From contig NZ_VCCH02000004.1 of the NCBI RefSeq assembly GCF_005938675.2, forward strand, positions 118,543 through 182,542: a stretch of 64,000 nt of DNA, in the 5' to 3' direction. The notes under the pieces were generated by a model. That model made no database searches and was not told the origin of the DNA. It worked only from the letters and a program-made list of their open reading frames with translations. Below, one piece after another: positions 10,801-20,100 of the stretch. The stretch's first letter is position 1. Each line of letters opens with the position of its first letter. The stretch comes from Mycobacterium sp. KBS0706 (GTDB lineage: Bacteria > Pseudomonadota > Alphaproteobacteria > DSM-16000 > Inquilinaceae). The translations under genes and the position numbers were made by a program.

Positions 10801-11801
10801 GTGACGCTGACATCGGCCCCCGAACTGAGCGTGACCGATGCGGCGGCCGCGTTGCCACCGCCCCCGCCCAGGGCGGCAGCGTTGCCGCCGAGGGCACCGC
10901 TGCCGCCCTGGGCGGACGCCTGGATGCCGAACAGGCCGTCGGCACTGCCCCCGCCGGCCCAGGCGAAGTCGACGCTGATCGGCGCGGAACTGGCTACGGA
11001 GACCGGCCCGGCATTTCCGCCGGAGCCATTGGTGTTGTCGTTGTTGGAACTGCCGTTGCCGCCCGCCGATTGTGCGGCGATGCCGGCGAAACCATACTGG
11101 GTGGTCACCGTGGCGGTGATGGCGCCGGTGTTCGTGATCGCCACGCCCGCGGACGACCCGCCCACGCCGCCGGACACGCCGTTCCCGCCAGAATCGACCC
11201 CCAGGATGCCGCCGCCGCCACCGACCTGGATGCCGGATAGATCGAGGTCGATCGCGCCCGAGTTGTTGATGGTTATGCCGGCGGGAACACCGCTTCCGCC
11301 GAGGCTGGTGCTTAATCCGCCCGGATTGCCGTTGCCTGCGGTCTGCGTCACCTGCAGGCCGAAGGAAAAGCTGCCCGTCGATGACGCGGCGGTGAGCATG
11401 ATCGATCCCTGATTGGTGAACTGAAGCCCCTGGGTCCTGCCGCCGCCCTGGTTGGCCTGGCTGAAGCCGAAGGCCCCGAAATTGAGCCCGTCAGCCCCAT
11501 CCGGGCTCACCGCCAGCGACACGTTGCCGGTCGACAGCACCGTCATCGGCGCGGCATTGGCGGCGCCGGCATTCGCGTAGAAGAAGTTGTAGGCGGATAC
11601 GGTGCCGGAATAGGTGCAGGCGTAGACGCTGCCCTGCATGCCGCAGCTCTGTGCCGCGGCCGGGTCCGGCATGGCGAGCCAGGCCGTGGTGCCGAGCAAC
11701 CCGGCGATCAGGCCCGCGCGGGTCGGCCGGATGGACGCGTCGATCCTGGAACAGGTGTTGGAAACCAGCCCTGCCGTCATCACAGCCCCCCAGATGCTCA
11801 T
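4818..11801 (-). CDS. giant glycine-rich autotransporter with C-terminal beta-barrel
   Basis: A 2327-residue surface protein. It starts with a long Sec signal (hydrophobic core around AGLIAGLLGTTAWLAM, likely cleaved after PAAAQ). The passenger (about 50-1900) is built from repeats of roughly 60-110 residues, each with an xxxAxGVxxQSIGGGGGxGG core; at least 15 clear cores are present, which predicts a very long beta-helix. Then come a junction with DGTATLDGNI character and an autotransporter beta-barrel (about 2040-2327) ending in aromatic YHF, as outer-membrane barrels do. A Cys pair (SCPVF and NCAWA) lies at the start of the barrel, matching the paralogue at 14176-20883. Upstream lie direct repeats that may bind the LytTR regulator. 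Likely roles are adhesion, aggregation or biofilm; this is inferred from the class. The start at 11801 has GGCAGGG upstream; ATG 11780 is the alternative. Confidence 0.9.
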   Translation of the reverse strand: MSIWGAVMTAGLVSNTCSRIDASIRPTRAGLIAGLLGTTAWLAMPDPAAAQSCGMQGSVYACTYSGTVSAYNFFYANAGAANAAPMTVLSTGNVSLAVSPDGADGLNFGAFGFSQANQGGGRTQGLQFTNQGSIMLTAASSTGSFSFGLQVTQTAGNGNPGGLSTSLGGSGVPAGITINNSGAIDLDLSGIQVGGGGGILGVDSGGNGVSGGVGGSSAGVAITNTGAITATVTTQYGFAGIAAQSAGGNGSSNNDNTNGSGGNAGPVSVASSAPISVDFAWAGGGSADGLFGIQASAQGGSGALGGNAAALGGGGGNAAAASVTLSSGADVSVTSSGSAPTSGTLVFGGGVAATSIGGNAGLGGNGQDGYGGGTAGNAGGAAISVTDATTATTGDDLPGLLALALGGTGGAGGTCCSGATTQHAHAGAGGSGGSVTGEVSIGLSGSSPGAAAVTTNGDHSPGVYAASLGGQGGTGAAPNVEFGEGTAGYGGNGGSASPGGTPNGNAVFVSLASASISTQGTSSPGIVAQAEGGLGQDGNTGTSGTEPIYGGNGGHGGTAGQVTVVADSASTITTAAADSIGILAQSIGGGPGAGGAGAGDGGSGGTGGTGGNSSLVQVTNGSTISTAGQTARGIVAQSLAGSGGSGGSSWGIFHSSGGSGASGGNTGEVDVTNTGSITTTGSNAQGVLLQSIGGGGGAGGSASGPISNVGGSGSAGAAGGAVNFTSTGLISTTGISSIGVLGQSIGGGGGDGGGASGGAVTLGGSGGTAANGGQVTASLNQGSNIQTTGDNAVGVVMQSIGGGGGNAGHASSGSIFTSFAFGGTGGAGGGGGTATANTNGATIVTQGSTAPGLIVQSIGGGGGTGGQAFAGSIGVGIDASVAIGGTGGTGGAGGAAAATVVGGSIATGQDPSLVSGVGTGRSSNTLPVDSIGVLVQSIGGGGGAGGTAIAKAVSIAPPTGDATAALSISTSLGGLGGSGNEGGTAQFSLSNGGTIITNGAGSTAVQVQSIGGGGGEGGDSSAMAAVLGYGPNGAPKDASSVGITLSFTVGGPGGSGSDGGEVQVAVGGTVSGGADQSGSAPTSIITSGDYADGIKAQSIGGGGGNAGIGSGNTQGFGTSTTTSVSVTLGSSGGTGGNGETVDVDLYAGNGILTYGSNAMGLLAQSIGGGGGSSQGGSLNVVQSFSGDDQTIKPGINFSLGGTGVNGGTGGTVTVNVAAPITTYGGDATGVLAQSIGGGGGVGGSAGSDGSADNPVITALQGREFGSDISSTFEGLNNSGSKPALNLTMALAIGGTGGTGGTGGSVTTDLSAPIATSGDWAQGVVAQSIGGGGGKGGTAAATGTGDFAEITDNFDHAIGGTGGSGGDGGTVQINFNQGVSVATGGPNAKNAVVGGFAASGVVGQSIGGGGGLGGDGTDIATGTITVGGAVNGSDDNENAGGVGNGNTVTFKSSTSGAAGISTSGDAADGVILQSIGGGGGIGGAGSSYWTQNNRPEVPALAPDGSPNQPLNLNVGGGGKANGTGDTVTFDSSNGPVSIATSGYNSFGILAQSIGGGGGLVSATRSTSTQITQLGGLGTGNGGAVNVTLGGGSKITTSGVGAFGIAAQSIGGGGGILRVTGYPGDAPGLSTGSDQNTPQSKPSTGNGGEVTVTVDQNSSISVTGGGAIGIFAQSVGGGGGLLANGNGMYAGTPLQGVYSCSKDCPTGGSVTVNVDGTVSSTGAIGAAVVAQSAGYGSDASVKINVNGTAIGGTYTYNGASAAPLDAAADATRGFGGRAIHIDTPAGSQGNLVTVGSSGLVTTVSGTDGMAILASGGGAVDVTSDGTITGSLFHNGGLFTNRGTYNSGTEVQGRVLNSGTVNLGLPGELRSTHVTGDFTQIGEGRLGVTVDSLNQTAGHLQVDGTATLDGNIAPTALTLLPGALPVVTAGHLTSTADGLDSLLFHWDTAQSGNTLTLAPRSDFKPGSVALNDSQSSLAGYYGRAWTNGDKAFATRFAELSTINDRSDYKAALDAWSSKAAHAQPIALANSAGTILGAAMSCPVFIDDTVQLGEDNCAWAKVTGRWTDQSSTSDTQGYYVSGTTYRIGAQHEIAPDWYLGASFGFGRSWATMDGGSSGDGDTYDGSVTVKRVMGPWQFAGSVAFAGGSFEANRRVDIPGIADETLKSDPSIFLAGGRLRAAYEVAFADWYIRPYGDLDVVYTDLPGFEEKGDDLYALDVHGNSKTSVALSPMVEFGGRLDLDPETALRAYVAFGMSYLPDNTRTIHSSFVGASSANGTFSDQIDSPEVLGRIDVGVQLFRAGGFELKGEYSADVGGSFLSQSASARAAYHF

Positions 11802-11903
11802 TCACATGCCCTGCCGTCCGGCCGGCGCGGATGCCCCACATCGAGGCGCCGGCGAACATTCCAGGTCGGGAATGAGCCTAAGTGGTTATGCACATGCGGC
11901 GTA

Positions 11904-12024
11904 GATCCAGATCAGACCAATCGATGGGTCCAGATTCAGATTTCCAGCGCGGAAGATCAGCCAGCGCCCGCGCGGCATGGATCCAGATCGCACCCGTCGA
12001 TGGGCCCAGATTCCACCAGGGAAG
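11904..12024. promoter_or_regulatory. duplicated direct-repeat array upstream of autotransporter 1, candidate LytTR operator
   Basis: Two copies of a 45-52 bp unit begin at 11904 and 11980, 76 bases apart. Each holds a (T/C)CCAGAT box, a TCGATGG core, a second CCAGAT box exactly 23 bases after the first (11906/11929 and 11982/12005), and a TTCC-N5-GGAA element. Pairs of short direct repeats about two helical turns apart are how LytTR-type regulators bind DNA (family knowledge), and the LytTR regulator gene ends 42 bases away. The array lies 100-220 bases upstream of the autotransporter start. The box sequence is not the textbook LytTR consensus, so the partner is inferred. Confidence 0.5.
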
Positions 12025-12065
12025 CTCGGATGGTGAACGGCATGGAAGCAGTCGGTGGTGCCCGG

Positions 12066-12851
12066 CTACGCGCGAACCATGCGGCCCACCTCGAGGCTCT
12101 GCCGCAATCGCCGGGCCGCGATCCGGCCGAGAGCGATCGGCCCGATGCCGCCGCCCAGCAGGACTCTGCAGCGTCCGGCATCCTGCCACTCGACACGCTC
12201 GAGCTGGTCGAGGTTGACGATCAGCGACCGGCTGATGCGGACGAAGGGCGGCGTTGGCAACTGGGCCTCGAAATGGCGCAGCAGCCGGCACACCAGATAA
12301 TCCCGCGCCCCCTTCAGGAAGATGCGGGTGAAATCCGCCTCCGCCGCCAGCATCGCCACCGTGCCCAGCGGCGCGATCACCGACTTGCCGTCGATCCGCA
12401 GATGGATGCGTCGCTGCGCCCCGCCCGGCTGCGGGTCGGCGTCCAGCTCGGCGTCGTCCTGCCGCTCGCGGGCGGGCGGCGGGACGCGCGCCGCATCCAG
12501 CCGGTTGCGGCGCAGCCGGTCGATGGTGACGGCCAGGCGCTGCGGGTCGACCGGCTTGAGCAGGAAGTCGACCGCCGACACGTCGAACGCCTTCACGGCG
12601 TAGAGGTCGTGCGCGGTGACGAACACGATCGCCGGCACCGGCGAGACCTGGCCGACCAGGTCGAAGCCCAGCCCGTCCGCCAGCTCGACATCCAGGAAGA
12701 TCGCGTCGGGCTGCACGGCCGCGGCCCGCGCCCGCGCCTCGGCCACGCTGCCGGCCTCGGCCACGACCTCGACATCCGGATGCGCCTGCAGCAGGCGCCG
12801 GAACCCCCGCCGCGCCGGCGGCTCGTCATCCACCAGCATCACGCGAAGCAT
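12066..12851 (-). CDS. LytTR-family response regulator
   Basis: A 261-residue two-component response regulator. The receiver domain (1-115) has the acidic pair D8/D9, the phospho-acceptor D54 in FLDVEL, T79 and K99 in LLKP, so it looks active. After a Pro/charged linker (about 116-145) comes a LytTR DNA-binding domain (about 150-255), recognisable from FTRIFLKG and PFVRISRSLIVNLDQL. LytTR proteins bind paired direct repeats and often control surface structures and exoproducts. The gene overlaps the upstream kinase gene by 13 bases, so they are coupled. Position between two giant autotransporters, and the repeat array just beyond its stop, make these the obvious target candidates. Confidence 0.93.
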   Translation of the reverse strand: MLRVMLVDDEPPARRGFRRLLQAHPDVEVVAEAGSVAEARARAAAVQPDAIFLDVELADGLGFDLVGQVSPVPAIVFVTAHDLYAVKAFDVSAVDFLLKPVDPQRLAVTIDRLRRNRLDAARVPPPARERQDDAELDADPQPGGAQRRIHLRIDGKSVIAPLGTVAMLAAEADFTRIFLKGARDYLVCRLLRHFEAQLPTPPFVRISRSLIVNLDQLERVEWQDAGRCRVLLGGGIGPIALGRIAARRLRQSLEVGRMVRA

Positions 12852-14008
12852 GCCGTCCCCTTCAGCACCAGCCGCGCCACCACCGTCTCTCCCTGCTGGG
12901 TCAACGTCAGTTCGTGCCGCGCCGGGTAGTGCAGCTCCAGCCGGCGGCGGGTGTTGGCCAGGCCGACCGCCGGCCGGTCGTCCGTCCGCGGCGCCAGCCG
13001 GCCCGGATTGGTGACCTCGATCGCCACCGTGTCATGGTCCGGCCGGCGGGCGGCGACCCGGATCTCGAGCGGGCCGACGGATGTCCGCAGACCGTGCTTC
13101 ACCGCGTTCTCGACCAGCCCCTGCACGATCAGATGCGGCACGGGGACGGCGCCGGCGCAAGGGTCCAGCTCGACCGTGCAGCGCAGCCGGTCGTCGAAGC
13201 GCAGCTCCTGGATCCGGACATAGGCGCGCACCGCCTCGATCTCGTCGCTCAGCGGGCACACCGGCCGGGTCTGCGGGTCCAGCGAGTAGCGGAGGTAGCC
13301 GGCGATGCGGTGGGTCATCTCCAGCGCCGCCCCCGGATTGTCGGGGATCTCGACCGCCACGGTGTTCAGCGCGTTGAACAGGAAATGCGGGTCCAGTTGC
13401 AGGCGCAGCCGCTGCAGCTCTGCCCGCGTGGCGGCGGCCTGCGCCTCGCTGCGGTGCGCCCGTTCCGACCGGGCCTCGACATCCGCCCGGATCCAGAAAT
13501 AGGCCAGCGACCAGCCGAGGAAGACGGCGGTGTAGTAGATGACCGGGATCGAGTCGGCGCGGGCCATGCTGCGTTGATCCAGGTCGGCGAACAGGCCGTC
13601 TTTGACTATGTTGACGATCACCATCTGCAACAGACCGCCGAGGATCGAGCACACCAGCACCAGGCCGACAATCACAGCCGGCCGGTACAGGGGACGGGAC
13701 AGGACCGTCTTGTGCGCCAGCGCCGTCAGCGCGAAGCCGATCGGGTCGACGATCAGGGTGATCGTCAAGGCCAGCGCAAGATCATTGAAGGTGGCCATGC
13801 GCGAGGCCAGGCCGAACAGGGCGATGAAGATCCAGCCTGCCGTGTGCGCCCGCCAGAACGACCCCGCCGGTGCCGCGGTGTCATCCGGCGCCGTTGCGGC
13901 CGGCCTGCGATCGGCGAGAGTCGCGAACACTTCCGTCACACGCCGCTTCTCGTCCTGTGAAGTCCCGGTTGACCAATCCATCGCTGGGAACGTTTCATCG
14001 ACCGGCAT
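12839..14008 (-). CDS. LytS/YehU-type sensor histidine kinase
   Basis: A 389-residue membrane kinase, partner of the overlapping LytTR regulator. The N-terminal region has four predicted membrane helices (about 55-175) with little periplasmic loop, so the input is probably sensed in or near the membrane. The His_kinase domain follows, with LDPHFLFNALNTV placing the phosphorylated His at 208, and an HATPase_c domain with N box LVENAVKHGL and a C-terminal GLANTRRRL. Lack of a conventional DHp (HisKA) dimerisation domain and the HFLFNAL motif place it in the HPK8/LytS group. It diverges from the second autotransporter gene across 167 bases. Confidence 0.93.
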   Translation of the reverse strand: MPVDETFPAMDWSTGTSQDEKRRVTEVFATLADRRPAATAPDDTAAPAGSFWRAHTAGWIFIALFGLASRMATFNDLALALTITLIVDPIGFALTALAHKTVLSRPLYRPAVIVGLVLVCSILGGLLQMVIVNIVKDGLFADLDQRSMARADSIPVIYYTAVFLGWSLAYFWIRADVEARSERAHRSEAQAAATRAELQRLRLQLDPHFLFNALNTVAVEIPDNPGAALEMTHRIAGYLRYSLDPQTRPVCPLSDEIEAVRAYVRIQELRFDDRLRCTVELDPCAGAVPVPHLIVQGLVENAVKHGLRTSVGPLEIRVAARRPDHDTVAIEVTNPGRLAPRTDDRPAVGLANTRRRLELHYPARHELTLTQQGETVVARLVLKGTACFA

Positions 14009-14175
14009 GGTCGGTTCATCGATTGCATAATGCGCTAATAGAGCAAGAATATTATCTCACATGCAATGAGGAAGACGTCATTTTGCGTCAGCCGGAGACC
14101 ACCGCCAGCCTGATCCTCCGGCATCAGCGCCGGCCGAAGGCGGCGAAGCCACTCCGGCCAAGCGGGGGATAAAGC
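14009..14175. promoter_or_regulatory. divergent promoter region of kinase and autotransporter 2
   Basis: This 167-base gap must hold both promoters. It contains an AT-rich stretch at about 14022-14068 and a perfect 7-bp inverted repeat, ATTGCAT at 14022-14028 and ATGCAAT at 14061-14067. The CCAGAT boxes found upstream of autotransporter 1 are not present here, so the two genes may not share an operator. A strong ribosome site (GGGGGAT) lies before the ATG at 14176. Confidence 0.4.
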
Positions 14176-17100
14176 ATGCGGACGAAGTTTGACCGGGACA
14201 TCGTGCGGCCGGCCTCGGCGGAACCGGCTGCCGCAGTCACGAGGCCTGCCGGCCGGGCGCACGCTCTGTGGCCCCGCCTCGCCCTGCTCTCCTCCGTCTC
14301 CGCCGCCGGCCTGCTGGCCGCCGTGCCGGGGCACGCGGGCGAGATCGGCTGCTCCGGCAGCAACCCGGCCACCTGCAACATCTCCAGCGGCTCCTACAGC
14401 CAGCGCGACTACGTCCTCATCACCGGCGCGGCCGGCGACGACGACGTCAAGACCGGCGGCGCCTCGGACAGCCTGAGCGTTACCAACAGCGGCACGTTCA
14501 ATTTTGGCACGCTGACGACGACGCTCTTCCCCCTCTTCGCCGGCATCACCGCCGCCACGGTGGGCGGCACCGGCAAGGACGAGGGCGGCGGCGGCAATGC
14601 CGGCTCCCTGACCTTCACCAACAACGGCGCCGTCACCGCGAACCTGATCACCACCAACTTCCCCCCCGTGCTGTTCCTGATCCACGCCGTGTCGTCCGGC
14701 GGCGAGGGTGACCAGGACAACAAGAACGACAACTCCGACGGCGGCACCGGCGGCACCGGCGGCACGGTCACGTTCACCAACAACCAGCAGTTGAATGTGA
14801 CCGGCACGAGCGAAGGCTTCATCGGCATCTTCGCGGAGAGTGCCGGCGGCCGAGGCGGCGAGCAGAACAGCGCCGTCATCGACGACCAGAAGGGCGGCGC
14901 GGGTGGCGCCGGCGGCAGTGCCACGGCCACCAACAACAGCACCATCCTGTTCGGCAGCAGCTCCAACCGGCTGCAGGGTCTGGCGGATGGCGGCGGCATG
15001 ATCGCGAGTTCGCTCGGCGGCGCCGGCGGCAACTACAATGGCAACGCCGGATCGGCCGGATCGGCCACCGCCACCAACAACGGCTCGGTCCAGATTTATT
15101 GGAACGCCAATGGCGGCGATGAGGTGTTCGGCATCGCCGCCCTGAGCGCCGGCGGCGAGGGCATCGTCTCGACCGACAACAGCGACAATGGCGGCAATGG
15201 CGGCGGCAGCGGCACCGCGACGGCCAACAATGCCGGCCAGATCCTGGTCGACGTCACCAACGGCACCAGCGTGGTCGGCGCCGCCCTGGCGGCGGAGAGC
15301 CGGGGCGGCGACGGCGGCACGGGGCCGAAGGAGGATCATTCCGGCGGCAATGGCGGCACCGCCGGCAACGCGGCTGCGAACCTGATCGGCAGCGGCATGC
15401 TGACCACCCATGGCAATTCGCTCTACGGCATCCTGGCGGAGAGCCTGGGCGGCCAGGGTGGCGACGGCGGCGACGGCACCGCCCTGGCGGGCACCGGCGG
15501 CGGCGGCGGCTTCGGCGGCAATGCCGGCAATGTGACAGTCACCACTGCTGCCGGCAGCCTGATCACCACCACCGGCACCTATGCCGGCGGCATCGTCGCG
15601 CATTCCATCGGCGGCGGCGGCGGCACCGGCAGCGATTTCCAGAGCGTGCTGGGCGGCGCGGGCGGCAATGGCGGCAACGGCGGCAATGGCGGCACCGCGA
15701 CCGTCACCAGCGCCGGCACGATCTCGACCACCGGCGACCATGCCTATGGCGTGCTGTCCCAGTCGATCGCGGGCAGCGGCGGCACCGGCGGGGTGGCGAC
15801 CGGCGAATTCGTCGCGCTGGGCGGCGACGGCGCCGGCGGCGGCACCGCCGGGGAGGCGATCATCCGCAACAGCGGCGGCATCACCACCGGCGGATACTCG
15901 TCGCATGGCATCATCGCCCAATCGATCGGCGGCGGCGGCGGCGCGGCCGGGTCCGCCACCGGTCTGGTGAGCGTCGGCGGCGATGCCGCGGGCACCACCG
16001 ATTCAGATGGCGGCAAGGTCCTGGTCAACAACACCGGCACGGTCACGACCGCGGGCGATGCCGCGGTCGGCCTGGTCGCCCAGTCGGTCGGCGGCGGCGG
16101 CGGCAGCGGCGGCGACAGCAAGGGCATCGCCGGGGTCGGCGGCTCCGGCTCGGCCGGCGGCGACGGCGGCGAGGTCGACCTGATCAATCTCGGCCGGATC
16201 CAGACGACGGGAGACTTCGGCCACGGAGTGCTGGCGCAGTCGGTCGGCGGCGGCGGCGGCAATGGCGGCGACGTGCTGACCGTCTCGACCATCGCGTCGA
16301 TCGGCATCGGCGGCAATGCTGCCAATGGCGGCGACGGCGGGACGGTCTGCGTCGACAACACCGGCACCATCTGCAGCGACGGCAGCGGCCCGGCCGGCCA
16401 GGCGGCGACCATCACAACCACCGGCAACTACGCGGTCGGGCTGATGGCGCAGTCGGTCGGCGGCGGCGGCGGCAATGGCGGCAGCGTCCAGAACTACAGC
16501 GCCCTGTCCTTCGTGGCGCTGCAGATCGGCGGCAAGGGTGGCGACGGCGGGATCGGCAAGGGCGCGACCGTGCAGCAGAACGACCTGACGCTGACCACCG
16601 GCGGCGCCCACGCCATCGGCGTGCTGGCGCAGTCGGTCGGCGGCGGCGGCGGCAACGGCGGCGATGCCTCCTACTACAATGTCACCCTCGGATTCAACGC
16701 GTCCCTGGTGGTCGGCGGCAGCGGCGGCAGCGGCGGCACCGGCGGCGGGGCGGCGACCGTCGCGCTGAACAACTCCCGGATCATGACCGGCTTGCCCCCC
16801 AGCAACGTGGATCCCGAGACCTACGCGCCGGACGACGCCTTCGGCGTCGTGGCGCAGTCGGTCGGCGGCGGCGGCGGCAATGGCGGCAGCTCCAGCGCCG
16901 CCGATCTGGTCGTGGCAGCACCGACCGGCACCGGCGTGCCAGTCGCCTTCAACTTCCAGGGCGCCGTCGGCGGCACGGGCGGCAGCGCCGGCGCCGGCGG
17001 GGCTGCCTCGGTGTCCTTGACCGGCGGCAGCTCGGTCACCACGGTGGGCGACGGGTCCCATGCCGTCGTGGCGCAGTCGGTCGGTGGCGGCGGCGGCAAT

Positions 17101-20100
17101 GGCGGCGACGCCTCGGTGCTGTCCACCACCCTCGGCGACAAGGACACGGTCGAGGTGACGGCCGGCATGAGCCTCGGCGGCAGCGCCAGCACCTCCGCCT
17201 CCACCGGCGGCACGGTCACGGTCACGCTCGGCGACGCCAGCGGACCGGTGGTCGGCAGCCCACCGGCGCTGCAGCTGCCGCCGACCCAGCCGACCCCGGC
17301 CTCGACCATCGTCACCTACGGCAACTACGCCGACGGGGTGCTGGCGCAGTCGATCGGCGGCGGCGGCGGCAATGGCGGCATCGGCGCCAGCAACGCCTAT
17401 TCCCAGGGCGGCGTCGTCAGCGTCAAGGCAACGGTGGGCCTCGGCGGTACCGGCGGCAGCGGCGGCACGGTCAACATGACCCAGTATCAGAACCAGACGA
17501 TCCAGACCCTCGGCTCCGGCTCGCGCGGCATCGTCGCCCAGTCGATCGGCGGCGGCGGCGGCAATTCGCAGGGCGGCACGCTGTTCCTGGCCGCCGGCGC
17601 GGGCGGCTATGAGGGCCGGCTGACCGTCGGGGTTGGCCGGACCGGCGGCAGCGGCGGTGACGGCGGCGCCGTCACCGCCAGCACGGCCGGCGCCATCTCG
17701 ACGGTGGGCGGCGACGCCGACGGCGTCATGCTGCAGTCGATCGGCGGTGGCGGCGGGCTGGGCGGATCGATCGGCGCCGACGCCTCGTCCCACCCCATCC
17801 TCGACCGCATCGGCGAGTTCAAGGACAACAAGGACCGGCTGTCCGACGAAGGCAACACCTACACCCTGTCGGTCGATGTCGGCGGCACGGGTGGCGGCGG
17901 CGGCAATGGCGGCGCGGTCTCGCTGACCCATTCCGGGCGGATCGCCACGGCCGGCGACTGGGCCGACGGCATCGTGGCGCAGTCGATCGGCGGAGGCGGC
18001 GGCGCCGGCGGGTCGGCGACGGCGTCCGGCAGCAAGGTCCAGGCCAACATCACCGTCGGCGTCGGCGGCAAGGGCGGCTCCGCCGCCACGGGCGGCACCG
18101 TCTCCGCCATCTTCGACGACAGCTATAACAACCAGGCCAACACGTCGGGCTATGCCGCCAATGCCGTGGTGTTGCAGTCGATCGGCGGCGGCGGCGGCCA
18201 GGGCGGTGACGGGTCCGACCAGGCGGCCGGCAACCTGACGGTCGGCGGTGACGGCGGCGGCACGGGCGGCGGCGGAGGCGATGGCGGCACGGTCCAGATC
18301 AACCCGCTCGTCGACGGCCGCGGCAGCTGGCTGAACGCCATGACCAGCGGTGACGACGCCATCGGCATCCTGGCGCAGTCGATCGGCGGCGGCGGCGGCA
18401 CCGGCGGCGCCGGCAACAGCAGCGCGGCCAAGAATATCGGCGGCCATGCGGTCGCGGTCGTCGTCGGCGGCAAGGGCGGCGTCTCCGGCAATGGCGAGGC
18501 CGTCACCCTGACCACCGGGCTGGCCCTGAACACCTTCGGCGCCCGATCCTACGGCGTCGTGGCGCAGTCGATCGGCGGCGGCGGCGGCATCGGTGGTGCC
18601 GGGGCCGCCAACAACCTGGTCGGCCTGGCTCTGGGCGGCCAAAGCGGGGCCGGCGGCAGTGGCGGCGCCGTGACAGTGGACATCACCACGGAAAGCCACA
18701 TCACCACTGGCGGCGCTGGGGCGCACGCGATCGTGGCGCAGTCGATCGGTGGCGGCGGCGGCATCGGCGGCGATGCCTCGGTGGGCCTGTTCTCGCTGAA
18801 CCCGGCCGGGCGCAGCGGTGCGGGCGGCGGCAACGGCGGCAATGGCGGCACCGTCGCGGTCACGGTCGACGGCTCGATCAACACCAGCGGCGCCAACGCC
18901 TTCGGCATCCTGGCCCAGTCGATCGGCGGCGGCGGCGGCTTCGGCGGCGATCAGTCCGGCGCCTTCGCGGGGTCGACCGGCTCGTCGGGCTCGGGGGTTG
19001 GCGGTGCGGTGACCGTGACACAGAGCGGCACGATCAGCACGACCGGCGCGAATTCGGTCGGCATCTTCGCCCAGAGCGAGGGGCCACAAGGGGATGGGAA
19101 GGTCACCGTGACCGTGAACGGCACCGTCACCGGCGGGTCGGGTCAGGGCGCGGGCGTCTGGGTGGCGGGCGGCGTGGACAATGTGATGACCGTGAACGCC
19201 AACGGCCGGATCTCGGCGACATCCGGAACCGCCATCCACTTCGTCGGGGACTCCACCGGCTCCCTTGGCAGCGTGCTGGACGTCACCAACTACGGCACCA
19301 TCTCCGGCAACATCCTGCTGGTCAACAGCAATGACACCTGCAACGGGACAGGGGGCTATACCGTGCAATGCCTCGCCGGCACGGTGAACAACTACTCCAG
19401 CGACACGCTTGTCGACGCCTCGCTCTACGTGGCGGATGTGAACAACCAGGGCCGGCTGGTGGTCGGGCATTCCGGCGCGGTCGACGGCACCGAGATCGTC
19501 GGCGACTTCACCCAAGGGGCGGCCGGCACGCTGGTGGTCGACACCGACTTCAACCGCAGCGCCGCCGACCGGCTGCTGGTGCGCGGCGACGCGGCGCTGG
19601 GCGGCATGCTGGACCTGCAGGCCACCAGCCTGCGGCCCGGCCGGGCCCTGACCGTGCTGACCGTCGACGGCGCCGCCACCGGCGCGATCACCCCGGAGGT
19701 CTCGCCGATCTACCGCTTCGCCCTGGCGCCGCAGGGGCATGACTACCGCCTGTCGGTGGCCTCGGCCGATTTCGATGCGGAGGCGATGAAGCTGGAGGGC
19801 AACCAGTCCAAGGTCGCCCGTGGTCTGCAGGAGATCTGGGATGCGGGCGGCACCGACGGCTTCGGCACGCTGTTCGCCACCCTCGGCGCCGCCGCCGACC
19901 AGGGCAGCAAGGCCTATTCCGGCATGCTGTCCGACCTGTCGCCCGGCGTCGCCCTGGCCCCGGCGGCACAGTTGCAGGCCGGCCTGGCGCGGTTCAACAG
20001 CGGGCTGATGAGCTGCCCGGTGTTCAGCGGCGCCGACGCGCTGACCAGCGAGACCGAGTGCGCCTGGGCCCAGGTCACCGGCCGGTCGACCCAGCAGACC

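Noticed and set aside
14035..15921. 628-codon minus-strand open frame at the start of autotransporter 2
   Set aside because: Antisense shadow that crosses the divergent promoter region; no ribosome site or domain.
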